A DNA stretch of 64,000 bases from positions 4,526,001 to 4,590,000 of the forward strand of contig CP115858.1 in the NCBI GenBank assembly GCA_027920525.1, written 5' to 3'. The notes under the pieces are model-generated. The model did no database searches. It was given only the letters and a program-made list of their open reading frames with translations, and had not been told where the DNA came from. Both the position numbers and the translations under genes were made by a program. Origin of the DNA: Chryseobacterium daecheongense (lineage in GTDB: Bacteria; Bacteroidota; Bacteroidia; Flavobacteriales; Weeksellaceae). Positions 9,477-16,282 of the stretch are shown in pieces. Within the stretch, counting starts at the first letter, position 1, and each line of letters opens with the position of its first letter.

Positions 9477-10124
9477 ATGAAAATCTATGTAATAAGCGGA
9501 CTTGGTGCAGATTTTAAAGTGCTGGAAAAATTGCAGTTTCCTGCACATCTGGAAGTGGTGTTTATAGACTGGCTCATTCCGGGGCTGAACGAAAGTTTTC
9601 CTCAATACGTTGAGAGAATGGCGTCAAAGATTGATGATTCGGAACCATTTTATCTGTTGGGGTATTCTTTTGGAGGAATTATGGTGCAGGAGATCAATAA
9701 AATAAAACCGGCTGAAAAAGTAGTGATTTTAGGAAGTATTAAATCTGATAAAGAAAAATCGAGGTTAATAAGAGCCGGACAGATTACCAGGATCCCTAAA
9801 ATTTTACCTACCCGTTTTTTTAACGAAAAAAATACAGCGGCATATTCTGTGCTCAGGAAGTTCTTTGATCCAAAAAATCCTAAGGTTTTACAGTATTTCA
9901 GGGTGAAAGATCCTTATTATCTGAAATGGTCCATAGAAAAGATTTCAGATTGGAGGTTTGATGAAAACCCTGAAGTGATCCAGATATTAGGAGACAGGGA
10001 TATTGTATTTCCTGTGAAAAATTCAAAACCGAACTATATTATACGGGGTGGAACCCATCTTTTTCCCGCTACTAAATCAAAAGAAGTATCTAAAATTTTA
10101 AATGAAATATTTCCTGTGGAATAG
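9477..10124 (+). CDS. Small alpha/beta hydrolase
   Basis: 215 aa, cytoplasmic (no signal). The nucleophile elbow GYSFGG puts the catalytic Ser at about residue 64. A later GDRDIVF gives the acid and GGTHLF the His, in the correct order for an alpha/beta hydrolase. Family members are esterases, lipases or similar; no substrate can be inferred. It begins 16 bases after the terminator hairpin of the preceding gene. A near -7 match (TATTTTAG) lies in between, so it may have its own promoter. Confidence 0.78.
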   Translation: MKIYVISGLGADFKVLEKLQFPAHLEVVFIDWLIPGLNESFPQYVERMASKIDDSEPFYLLGYSFGGIMVQEINKIKPAEKVVILGSIKSDKEKSRLIRAGQITRIPKILPTRFFNEKNTAAYSVLRKFFDPKNPKVLQYFRVKDPYYLKWSIEKISDWRFDENPEVIQILGDRDIVFPVKNSKPNYIIRGGTHLFPATKSKEVSKILNEIFPVE

Positions 10125-10192
10125 ATTTTAAATTATTATGCGTTAAAATTTAAGGGTTGTTTTGTTTTTAAATATGTTTTTATGAAATTTAT

Positions 10193-10209
10193 CCCTATTT
10201 TTGATAGGG
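10193..10209 (+). promoter_or_regulatory. amtB -7 element inside a short palindrome
   Basis: TATTTTTG (10196-10203) fits TAnnTTTG and lies within the inverted repeat CCCTAT-N5-ATAGGG, 15 bases before the ATG. A protein bound to the palindrome would block the promoter. No clear -33 TTTG at the right spacing. Confidence 0.45.
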
Positions 10210-10224
10210 TTAAAATAGATTTTT

Positions 10225-11571
10225 ATGAAAATTGGTTTGAAATGGATCGTGTCCTTTGCGGTGATATCAATGGTTGCTATCGGTGGTTTGTTTTGGTCAC
10301 CGGTGACGGACCTGCCGGATTCAGGTGAGTTTTTAAGCGAAGATAAGATCGTAGGGGCTGATGTGGCGTGGATTTTAGCAGCAGCAGGACTGGTATTGCT
10401 GATGACACCGGGGTTATCCTTCTTTTATGGGGGAATGGTGGGTAAAAAGAATGTGATCTCCACCATGCTGCAAAGTTTTATTGCTTTAGGAGTCATTTCT
10501 ATTCTGTGGGTTGTAGTTGGATTTTCTTTGTCATTCGGTGATTCTATAGGTTTTGAAATGAACGGAGAGCACTATGGACTGATCGGTAATCCCTTGAGTT
10601 ATCCCTTTTTTAATCATGTAGGTGTCTTGCCGCATAAGGCGATGGCTTCTACCATTCCGTTTATTTTATTCGCTCTTTTTCAGATGAAGTTTGCGGTGAT
10701 AACTCCCGCACTGATCACCGGTTCTTTTGCCGAACGGGTGCGCTTTATTTCCTATCTGCTGTTCATGGTTCTTTTCAGTATATTCATTTATACGCCCCTT
10801 TGCCATATGGTATGGCATCCGGACGGTTTGTTAAATAAATATTTTGGTGTCAAAGATTTTGCAGGCGGAACCGTAGTGCATATGAGCGCAGGATTTGCTG
10901 CTTTGGCAGGAGCAATGGTTGTAGGAAACAGGAAAAACCCTCACCATGAACCTTCGAATATCCCTTTTGTACTTTTGGGAACAGGAATGCTTTGGTTCGG
11001 CTGGTTTGGTTTCAATGCCGGATCTGCACTGGGAGCGAATGCAACTGCTGCCACAGCTTTCGGAACCACAACTATAGCTTCGGCATCAGCGATGATGACA
11101 TGGATCCTTTTTGACCGAATTAACGGGAGAAGTGTTTCTGCATTAGGAGCATGTATCGGTGCTGTAGTAGGTCTGGTTGCCATTACCCCGGGATGTGGCT
11201 TTGTATCTGTTCCGGAAAGTTTATTTATCGGATTTATTTCAGCTATTGTTTCCAATCTGATGATGAACTGGAAGAAACTCAAAAAAATAGACGATACCCT
11301 GGATGTTTTTGCATGCCATGGAGTAGGGGGAATCATGGGAATGATCCTGACCGCTATTTTCGCGCATGGTGAAAATGCAAGCCTTCTGCATGGAGGGATT
11401 GAAGTATTTGCCCACCATATGATGGCGCTGGTTCTGGTTTCTGTGTTTGCATTTTTTGGCTCTCTGATTTTGTACCGGCTGACGAACAGAATGATTACCC
11501 TTCGGGTATCCGAAGAGTCGGAAAATATGGGACTGGACATGTCTCAGCATGAAGAAAGCCTTAAATGGTAG
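10225..11571 (+). CDS. amtB: Ammonium transporter (Amt/MEP/Rh family)
   Basis: 448 aa with an N-terminal signal-like helix and eleven further membrane segments. Signature regions are DVAWILAAAGLVLLMTPGLS and FFYGGMVGKKNVISTMLQSF near the entry vestibule, the first pore His in VHMSAGFAAL and the second in CHGVGGIMG. Amt proteins conduct ammonium or ammonia across the inner membrane. The usual partner glnK (PII) is not adjacent on either side. The C-terminal cytosolic tail is short and charged (ESENMGLDMSQHEESLKW). The promoter -7 element sits inside a short palindrome, which suggests specific control. Confidence 0.92.
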   Translation: MKIGLKWIVSFAVISMVAIGGLFWSPVTDLPDSGEFLSEDKIVGADVAWILAAAGLVLLMTPGLSFFYGGMVGKKNVISTMLQSFIALGVISILWVVVGFSLSFGDSIGFEMNGEHYGLIGNPLSYPFFNHVGVLPHKAMASTIPFILFALFQMKFAVITPALITGSFAERVRFISYLLFMVLFSIFIYTPLCHMVWHPDGLLNKYFGVKDFAGGTVVHMSAGFAALAGAMVVGNRKNPHHEPSNIPFVLLGTGMLWFGWFGFNAGSALGANATAATAFGTTTIASASAMMTWILFDRINGRSVSALGACIGAVVGLVAITPGCGFVSVPESLFIGFISAIVSNLMMNWKKLKKIDDTLDVFACHGVGGIMGMILTAIFAHGENASLLHGGIEVFAHHMMALVLVSVFAFFGSLILYRLTNRMITLRVSEESENMGLDMSQHEESLKW

Positions 11572-11633
11572 CGGGCACTTAAATAATTATTTTAATCCTT
11601 ATATGAAGGGAAGCATAATAACGATTTATCATG

Positions 11634-11641
11634 TATCTTTG
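11634..11641 (+). promoter_or_regulatory. -7 element deciding the sdaA start
   Basis: TATCTTTG is a perfect TAnnTTTG. Its last base is the G of a frame-open GTG at 11641. Transcription must begin a few bases downstream, so GTG 11641 and probably ATG 11644 cannot serve and the ATG at 11668 is the start. Confidence 0.75.
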
Positions 11642-11667
11642 TGATGAGGAAAAATGATGAATCTTTT

Positions 11668-13086
11668 ATGGAATCAATATCAGTATTTGAGATTATTAAA
11701 GTTGGCATAGGCCCGTCCAGTTCGCATACGATGGGACCATGGAATGCAGCTTCTGCATTTATCAGAATTATAAAGAGAGAAAGATCGATCGCAGAGGTGA
11801 AAGAGGTCTTTCTTGAATTTTTCGGTTCTTTAGCAAAGACCGGGATAGGACATGGTACAGATATCGCGGGAATGCTGGGATTGAATGGTGAGGATTACAA
11901 GACGATCAATACTTCAAAAATTGATGAGAAAATTGAGAAAATAAAAAGAGATGAGATCATCAATCTAGGTGGAGAAAAAGAAATTCCTTTTATCTACGGC
12001 TATCATCTGGTTCTCAATATGCAAAAATCCCTCGATTTCCATCCGAACGGAATGATTTTCAGAGCCGTTTTCGAAGATGGAACCGAACTGGTCCAGGACT
12101 TCTATTCCGTAGGAGGAGGATTCATTGCAAGCCAGGAAAAAAATTCGATCCAAAAGCATTGTGTCCGCACATTATACCCTTGTCATCACGGTTCAGATGT
12201 TATAAAATATTGTGATAAGTTAGGGCTTGAAAAGTTTTCAGACCTGATCATGATTAATGAAGAAAGCTGGAGGACCCAGGAAGAAACCAGACAGGAAGCA
12301 TTGAATATCTGGACACAGATCAAAGAATGCATCTACAAAGGAGTCAACAAAGAAGGAATTTTGCCTGGTGGTTTAAATGTAACCAGAAGGGCAGCCGGAA
12401 TCAACAGAAAACTTTTAGGGGATAAAATATATAAGAATATTGACGAATGGTTTCAGCTGGTGGTAGATGCCGAAGAAAATTTCACCAATATCAATAAATG
12501 GATTGCCTGCTTCGCTTTGGCTGTCAATGAAGAGAATGCAAGCTTCGGAAGGATCATCACAGCACCTACAAACGGGGCGAGTGGTGTTATTCCTGCCGTT
12601 TTAATGTATGCTCAGGCTTTCACGCCATTCACGAGTGAGGATGATATTGTAAGATTCTTACTGGTTGCCGGAGAAATCGGAACCCTGTTTAAAAAGAATG
12701 CCACGATCTCCGCGGCTATGGGAGGATGCCAGGCTGAGGTTGGAGTATCTTCTGCTATGGCGGCAGCGGGACTTACTGAAATTTTAGGCGGAAGTGTAGG
12801 ACAGGTGCTGATGGCGGCTGAAATAGCTATGGAACATCATTTAGGTCTTACCTGTGATCCGATCAAAGGATTGGTGCAGATTCCGTGTATTGAAAGAAAT
12901 ACAATGGGAGCAATGAAAGCGATCACCGCAGCCAATATCGCTCTTGAAAGTGATCCTGCAAAAGCGAGGGTAACTTTGGATGAAGTTATTCAGACGATGT
13001 GGGAGACAGCTCAATCGATGAGTGATCGTTTTAAAGAAACTTCGGAAGGAGGGTTGGCTATTGCAGTCAATGTTCCGGAGTGCTAG
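11668..13086 (+). CDS. sdaA: L-serine ammonia-lyase (iron-sulfur type)
   Basis: 472 aa from ATG 11668 (MESISVFEIIKVGIGPSSSHT). Converts L-serine to pyruvate and ammonia using a [4Fe-4S] cluster. The N-terminal beta domain (GPSSSHTMGPW, GHGTDIAG) and C-terminal alpha domain (TAPTNGASGVIPAVL) are fused in one chain. The three cluster cysteines are seen in MGGCQAEVG and in the pair CDPIKGLVQIPC. Upstream frame-open GTG/ATG codons lie on the -7 promoter element. It follows the ammonium transporter but has its own promoter. The product pyruvate and ammonia link it to central carbon and nitrogen metabolism. Confidence 0.92.
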   Translation: MESISVFEIIKVGIGPSSSHTMGPWNAASAFIRIIKRERSIAEVKEVFLEFFGSLAKTGIGHGTDIAGMLGLNGEDYKTINTSKIDEKIEKIKRDEIINLGGEKEIPFIYGYHLVLNMQKSLDFHPNGMIFRAVFEDGTELVQDFYSVGGGFIASQEKNSIQKHCVRTLYPCHHGSDVIKYCDKLGLEKFSDLIMINEESWRTQEETRQEALNIWTQIKECIYKGVNKEGILPGGLNVTRRAAGINRKLLGDKIYKNIDEWFQLVVDAEENFTNINKWIACFALAVNEENASFGRIITAPTNGASGVIPAVLMYAQAFTPFTSEDDIVRFLLVAGEIGTLFKKNATISAAMGGCQAEVGVSSAMAAAGLTEILGGSVGQVLMAAEIAMEHHLGLTCDPIKGLVQIPCIERNTMGAMKAITAANIALESDPAKARVTLDEVIQTMWETAQSMSDRFKETSEGGLAIAVNVPEC

Positions 13087-13169
13087 AAATATTTGTCACA
13101 AAAGTAATTTTTCTTTTAAACAGGCAGTTTTAAAGCTCTATAAGTTAAAAAGATGTACTTTTCATTAGT

Positions 13170-13369
13170 GACCTAGGAAACGTAGGCGTTAAGAAAATGA
13201 ATGCTGTGAACGTTAAAAAAATTCTACTGTCTGAGTGCGGAGAGAAAAAGTTAATAATAAACATACTTCAAATCCGCACGAGTTATAGAATTTTTAGAGA
13301 ACAGGATTCATTTTTAGCCGCAGTTTCCAGTCTTGAATTTTTGTTTCTTTTGTTTCAAGACAAAAGAAA
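13170..13369 (+). repeat. Dispersed intergenic repeat, copy A
   Basis: The 73 bases 13170-13242 align without gaps to 35882-35954 at about 86 percent identity; shared core AACGTTAAAAAAATTCTACT. Both copies end downstream in the same hairpin design: here TTTCTTTTG / CAAAAGAAA around the loop TTTCAAGA (13344-13369), in copy B CTTTG / CAAAG around the same loop. It fills the 359-base gap between sdaA and tyrA, which converge. A 63-codon open frame across it is judged incidental because copy B loses the frame. Confidence 0.75.
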
Positions 13370-13445
13370 AGATACAGTCAATTACTAAAGTTACGATGGA
13401 TGATTCTCCTTCATCGAAATAATAAAGAAAAATATTCAAAGAGGA

Positions 13446-14291
13446 TTACTTATCCAGTATTCCTCTTATTTTATTAGCATTGGAGATCAGTTCCGTTAAA
13501 TATTCGTAATTCTCTTTTTCCAGAGCAGCCTTAAACTTGCGTAGCTGCGAAATATGTTCATTAAGGACATCCAGAACATTTTCTTTATTTTGTTTAAAGA
13601 TCGGAACCCACATTTCCGGATGGGATTTGGCTAGTCTTACCGTACTTGAGAAACCCGAACTTGCCAGCTGGAAGATGGTGTCTTCCTCTTTTTCTTTTTC
13701 CAACACGGTGTTGGCTAAGGCATAGGATGTGATGTGAGAGATATGAGAGATGTACGCGGTATGGACATCATGGTCCTCAGCATTCATATAAATAAGGTGC
13801 ATATCCAGGCCTTCTACAATTTTCTGAACAAGGGAAAGAGCGTCTTCTGCGGATTCTTCTTTGTTGCATATTACCCCGGCTTTTCCTGAGAAACTCTCTG
13901 CAACGGCTGATTTCGGTCCGCTGTTTTCCGTACCCCACATCGGGTGGAAAGCTACAAACCTAGACCTGTTCGGGTGATCTTTTACGCCGTTTACAATTCC
14001 TGCTTTGGTGGATCCTGCATCCATTACCGTTTGGGTACCTGATACCAGATCTAAAACTGCAGGTAAAAGCTTTCTCGCGGAATCAACCGGAATAGCTATA
14101 ATCACAAGATCGGAATTCCTGATTCCATATTCCAGGTCTACCTTGGCATCGATGATATGTAAGCTTAATGCTTCATCAAGGTGCCTGCTGCTGTTGTCTA
14201 TTCCGTAGATAAAATCGGCAATTCCTTTTTCTCTCAATTTTAAAGCGATAGAGCCTCCAATGAGACCTACACCGACAATACTTATTTTCAT
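13446..14291 (-). CDS. tyrA: Prephenate dehydrogenase
   Basis: 281 aa. Oxidatively decarboxylates prephenate to 4-hydroxyphenylpyruvate in tyrosine biosynthesis. The N-terminal Rossmann motif GVGLIGGS binds NAD(P)+. The catalytic-domain features AFHPMWGTENSGP and HDVHTAYISHISH are visible, the latter carrying the family-conserved His. No chorismate mutase or ACT domain is fused. It has no other aromatic-pathway gene beside it. Upstream, on the same strand, a tyrosine-rich leader ORF and a terminator hairpin suggest attenuation by tyrosyl-tRNA supply. The ATG at 14291 follows the T-run of that terminator by about 15 bases. Confidence 0.9.
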   Translation of the reverse strand: MKISIVGVGLIGGSIALKLREKGIADFIYGIDNSSRHLDEALSLHIIDAKVDLEYGIRNSDLVIIAIPVDSARKLLPAVLDLVSGTQTVMDAGSTKAGIVNGVKDHPNRSRFVAFHPMWGTENSGPKSAVAESFSGKAGVICNKEESAEDALSLVQKIVEGLDMHLIYMNAEDHDVHTAYISHISHITSYALANTVLEKEKEEDTIFQLASSGFSSTVRLAKSHPEMWVPIFKQNKENVLDVLNEHISQLRKFKAALEKENYEYLTELISNANKIRGILDK

Positions 14292-14304
14292 TTTCTTTTC
14301 ATTT

Positions 14305-14336
14305 TAAAATAAAAAACCCCGTCCTAGGACGAGGTT
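14305..14336 (-). terminator. Terminator hairpin in the tyrA leader (attenuator candidate)
   Basis: On the minus strand AACCTCGTC, loop CTAG, GACGGGGTT, then a run of T. It lies between the leader ORF and tyrA, pointing at tyrA, with no other minus-strand gene upstream for it to terminate. A competing antiterminator pairing was not established; a weak alternative hairpin (AGAAT...ATTCT, with CTC/GAG) surrounds the end of the leader ORF. Confidence 0.8.
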
Positions 14337-14357
14337 GTATATCATATATAAGAATCT

Positions 14358-14414
14358 CTATCCCAGATCTGAGTTAAATATTCTATAGTAATATGTTCCG
14401 TTATTTGTAATCAC
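14358..14414 (-). CDS. Candidate tyrA leader peptide, 18 aa
   Basis: Reads MITNNGTYYYRIFNSDLG from a GTG start, then TAG. Three consecutive Tyr codons and a nearby Phe codon fit a ribosome-stalling control peptide for a tyrosine-biosynthesis gene. Its stop lies 22 bases before the terminator hairpin. A -7 element (TACCTTCG) lies only a few bases upstream of the GTG, so the transcript would be nearly leaderless. Ribosome-mediated attenuation by such peptides is established for amino-acid operons generally; this instance is inferred. Confidence 0.6.
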   Translation of the reverse strand: MITNNGTYYYRIFNSDLG

Positions 14415-14418
14415 GAAG

Positions 14419-14426
14419 CGAAGGTA
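14419..14426 (-). promoter_or_regulatory. -7 element for the tyrA leader transcript
   Basis: TACCTTCG on the minus strand matches TAnnTTYG. The same TTCG variant occurs before 36080 and before the sigma gene at 51413. Confidence 0.5.
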
Positions 14427-14579
14427 TAAAATATTTTTGAAATGATAAATATGATTTTGATAGAAAGTTTTGCTTGTGAGGAAAGACTTTTGGTTTTATA
14501 ATGCGACGGGTTTTGTCGCAATTCAAAGCTAACTTTGTACAAATGAAAAAGATGGAATCAAAAATTTTCGATAAGTCTT

Positions 14580-14609
14580 TTTGTTGTGAGATAAAAAAGA
14601 TTACTTTTG
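14580..14609 (+). promoter_or_regulatory. Promoter of the RHS/T9SS island operon
   Basis: TTTG (14580-14583), 18-base spacer, TACTTTTG (14602-14609): a full Bacteroidota -33/-7 promoter 41 bases before the ATG of the T9SS protein. A second possible -7 (TAACTTTG) lies at 14530 next to an inverted repeat TGCGAC-N7-GTCGCA (14502-14520). Confidence 0.7.
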
Positions 14610-14650
14610 CGGCAATTATAAAAAATGAATTTAACAATTAAACACAAGGC

Positions 14651-16276
14651 ATGAAAAAACTCTACTTCAGTGTACTTTCTATGTGCATTATTTCCGGGCT
14701 ATCAGCCCAGGAAGTGGTTTGGCAAAAAGACATCAAATCCTCAACCCAGGATTTCCTGAGCCAGGTAACCACAACAATCGATCAGCAGTATTTGATAACA
14801 GGAAGTGTTATACAGGCAGGAAACCAGAAGAAAGATGCAGGAAGCAATACCCAGCAAAATAATGGTTACGACTTTCATTTGGTGAAACTCAACCAACAGG
14901 GAGACCAGGTTTGGGAAAAGTATTTCTCCGGAAACAATCATGATTATTTGTCTTCTACCGTAGCTACCCAGGAGGGAGGCTTTCTAATTTCAGGAACCTC
15001 ATATTCCGGAAAGGGAATAGATAAAAAAGATGATTCCAAAGGAGGATCAGATATCTGGCTGATTAGAATTAATGAATTTGGAGATGAGTTGTGGCAGAAG
15101 ACTTTAGGAACAATTGCTGATGAAGAAGCCAGAGCGGTTATCCAAACCACAGATTTAGGATTTGTTGTAGCCGGAAATGTTCAGAATGCATTCAAAGGCT
15201 ATGGTTCAAAAGATATCCTGGTTATCAGACTGGATAAAAACGGAAAAGAACTCTCAAAGCTTATTCTAGGAGGAAGAGGATTAGACGAAGTGGAAAAGAT
15301 GATCCCCACAAGAGACGGAGGAGCACTTCTGGGAATCTATTCAAGGAGTTCCGAGTTTCGTGTTTCCGATTCCGGGAATCAAAATTCAGCTACAGGAACC
15401 TCAGATTCCGTATCCCGCTATGCAAAAACCACTGAAAACGTTGGTGAAGGAGATTACTGGATCATAAAACTAAACAAAGAAGGAAAGGTAGAATGGGAAA
15501 AGAATTTGGGAGGAAAAGGAGATGACCATCTAAGAACACTGGCTTTAACCTCAAACGGTTATATCATTGGAGGAGAATCCAGAAGTGAAAGATCCGGAAA
15601 CAAAACAGTAGGAATAGAGGAAGGAACAGATTTGTGGTTGGTTTCTTTAAATGAAAGAGGAAATGAACAGTGGCAGAAGTCCTACAACTTCAAAAACAGG
15701 GATGTTTTGATGGGTATGACTGCCCTAAATCAGCTATCAACTGACAACTCTCAACCCTCAACTAAAGGAATTTTATTAGGCGGCTATACCCAGGCAGAAG
15801 GAAGAATAGAAACAGATGATGAAACATTCTGGATGTTGTATATGGATAGTAATGGAAATGAGCAGTGGAGAAAACATGTGAAGGGAGAATCCAGAAAAAG
15901 AGAGGAGAGATTATCGGATATTAAGCTGAACAGAGATGGCTCCATCATTTTAGCAGGAACCAGTGCAGAGGAACTAGGGAAGGAGAACTGGAAGATTGTG
16001 AAGCTGGGAGATAAGCAACTGGATCAGTTAATTGAAAAACAAGACATCAAGATCTATCCGAATCCGGTATCAGATTATGCTTATGTAGAAATAGGCTTTG
16101 ATTTCAGGGAAGCGGATATTACTTTGTATGATATGGGAGGAAGACAGCTTCAGAATCTAAAAACGAAGAATAAAGTAACGAAGATTAATACACAGCCACT
16201 AATTCAAGGAGCTTATTTGGTGGTGATCAAGACGGATACGAATAAAACGGCTAATGCTAAATTGATTAAGAAATAA
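14651..16276 (+). CDS. Secreted repeat protein with T9SS type A sorting domain
   Basis: 541 aa. A signal peptide (MKKLYFSVLSMCIISGLSAQ) is followed by about eight repeats of a propeller-like unit seen as GGFLISGTSYSG, LGFVVAGNVQ and NGYIIGGESRS, each followed by WLIR/WIIK-type strands. The last about 75 residues form a T9SS type A C-terminal domain (IYPNPVSDYAYVEI ... GAYLVVIKTD ... KLIKK). It would cross the outer membrane by T9SS and be released or anchored. It is the first gene of the operon, 6 bases before the YD-repeat gene, so it may act with the RHS proteins, for example in their display. That role is inferred. Confidence 0.85.
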   Translation: MKKLYFSVLSMCIISGLSAQEVVWQKDIKSSTQDFLSQVTTTIDQQYLITGSVIQAGNQKKDAGSNTQQNNGYDFHLVKLNQQGDQVWEKYFSGNNHDYLSSTVATQEGGFLISGTSYSGKGIDKKDDSKGGSDIWLIRINEFGDELWQKTLGTIADEEARAVIQTTDLGFVVAGNVQNAFKGYGSKDILVIRLDKNGKELSKLILGGRGLDEVEKMIPTRDGGALLGIYSRSSEFRVSDSGNQNSATGTSDSVSRYAKTTENVGEGDYWIIKLNKEGKVEWEKNLGGKGDDHLRTLALTSNGYIIGGESRSERSGNKTVGIEEGTDLWLVSLNERGNEQWQKSYNFKNRDVLMGMTALNQLSTDNSQPSTKGILLGGYTQAEGRIETDDETFWMLYMDSNGNEQWRKHVKGESRKREERLSDIKLNRDGSIILAGTSAEELGKENWKIVKLGDKQLDQLIEKQDIKIYPNPVSDYAYVEIGFDFREADITLYDMGGRQLQNLKTKNKVTKINTQPLIQGAYLVVIKTDTNKTANAKLIKK

Positions 16277-16282
16277 TATAAG

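Noticed and set aside
10941..11540. A 199-codon open frame antisense to amtB
   Set aside because: It lies wholly within amtB in the opposite strand, has no signal or family features and reflects amtB codon pattern.
13197..13388. A 63-codon frame in the intergenic repeat
   Set aside because: The frame is broken early in the second copy of the repeat (35910-35970), so the conservation is of DNA, not protein.
14305..14414. T-box riboswitch before tyrA
   Set aside because: No T-box sequence or specifier-loop layout; a Tyr-rich leader frame plus terminator fits better.
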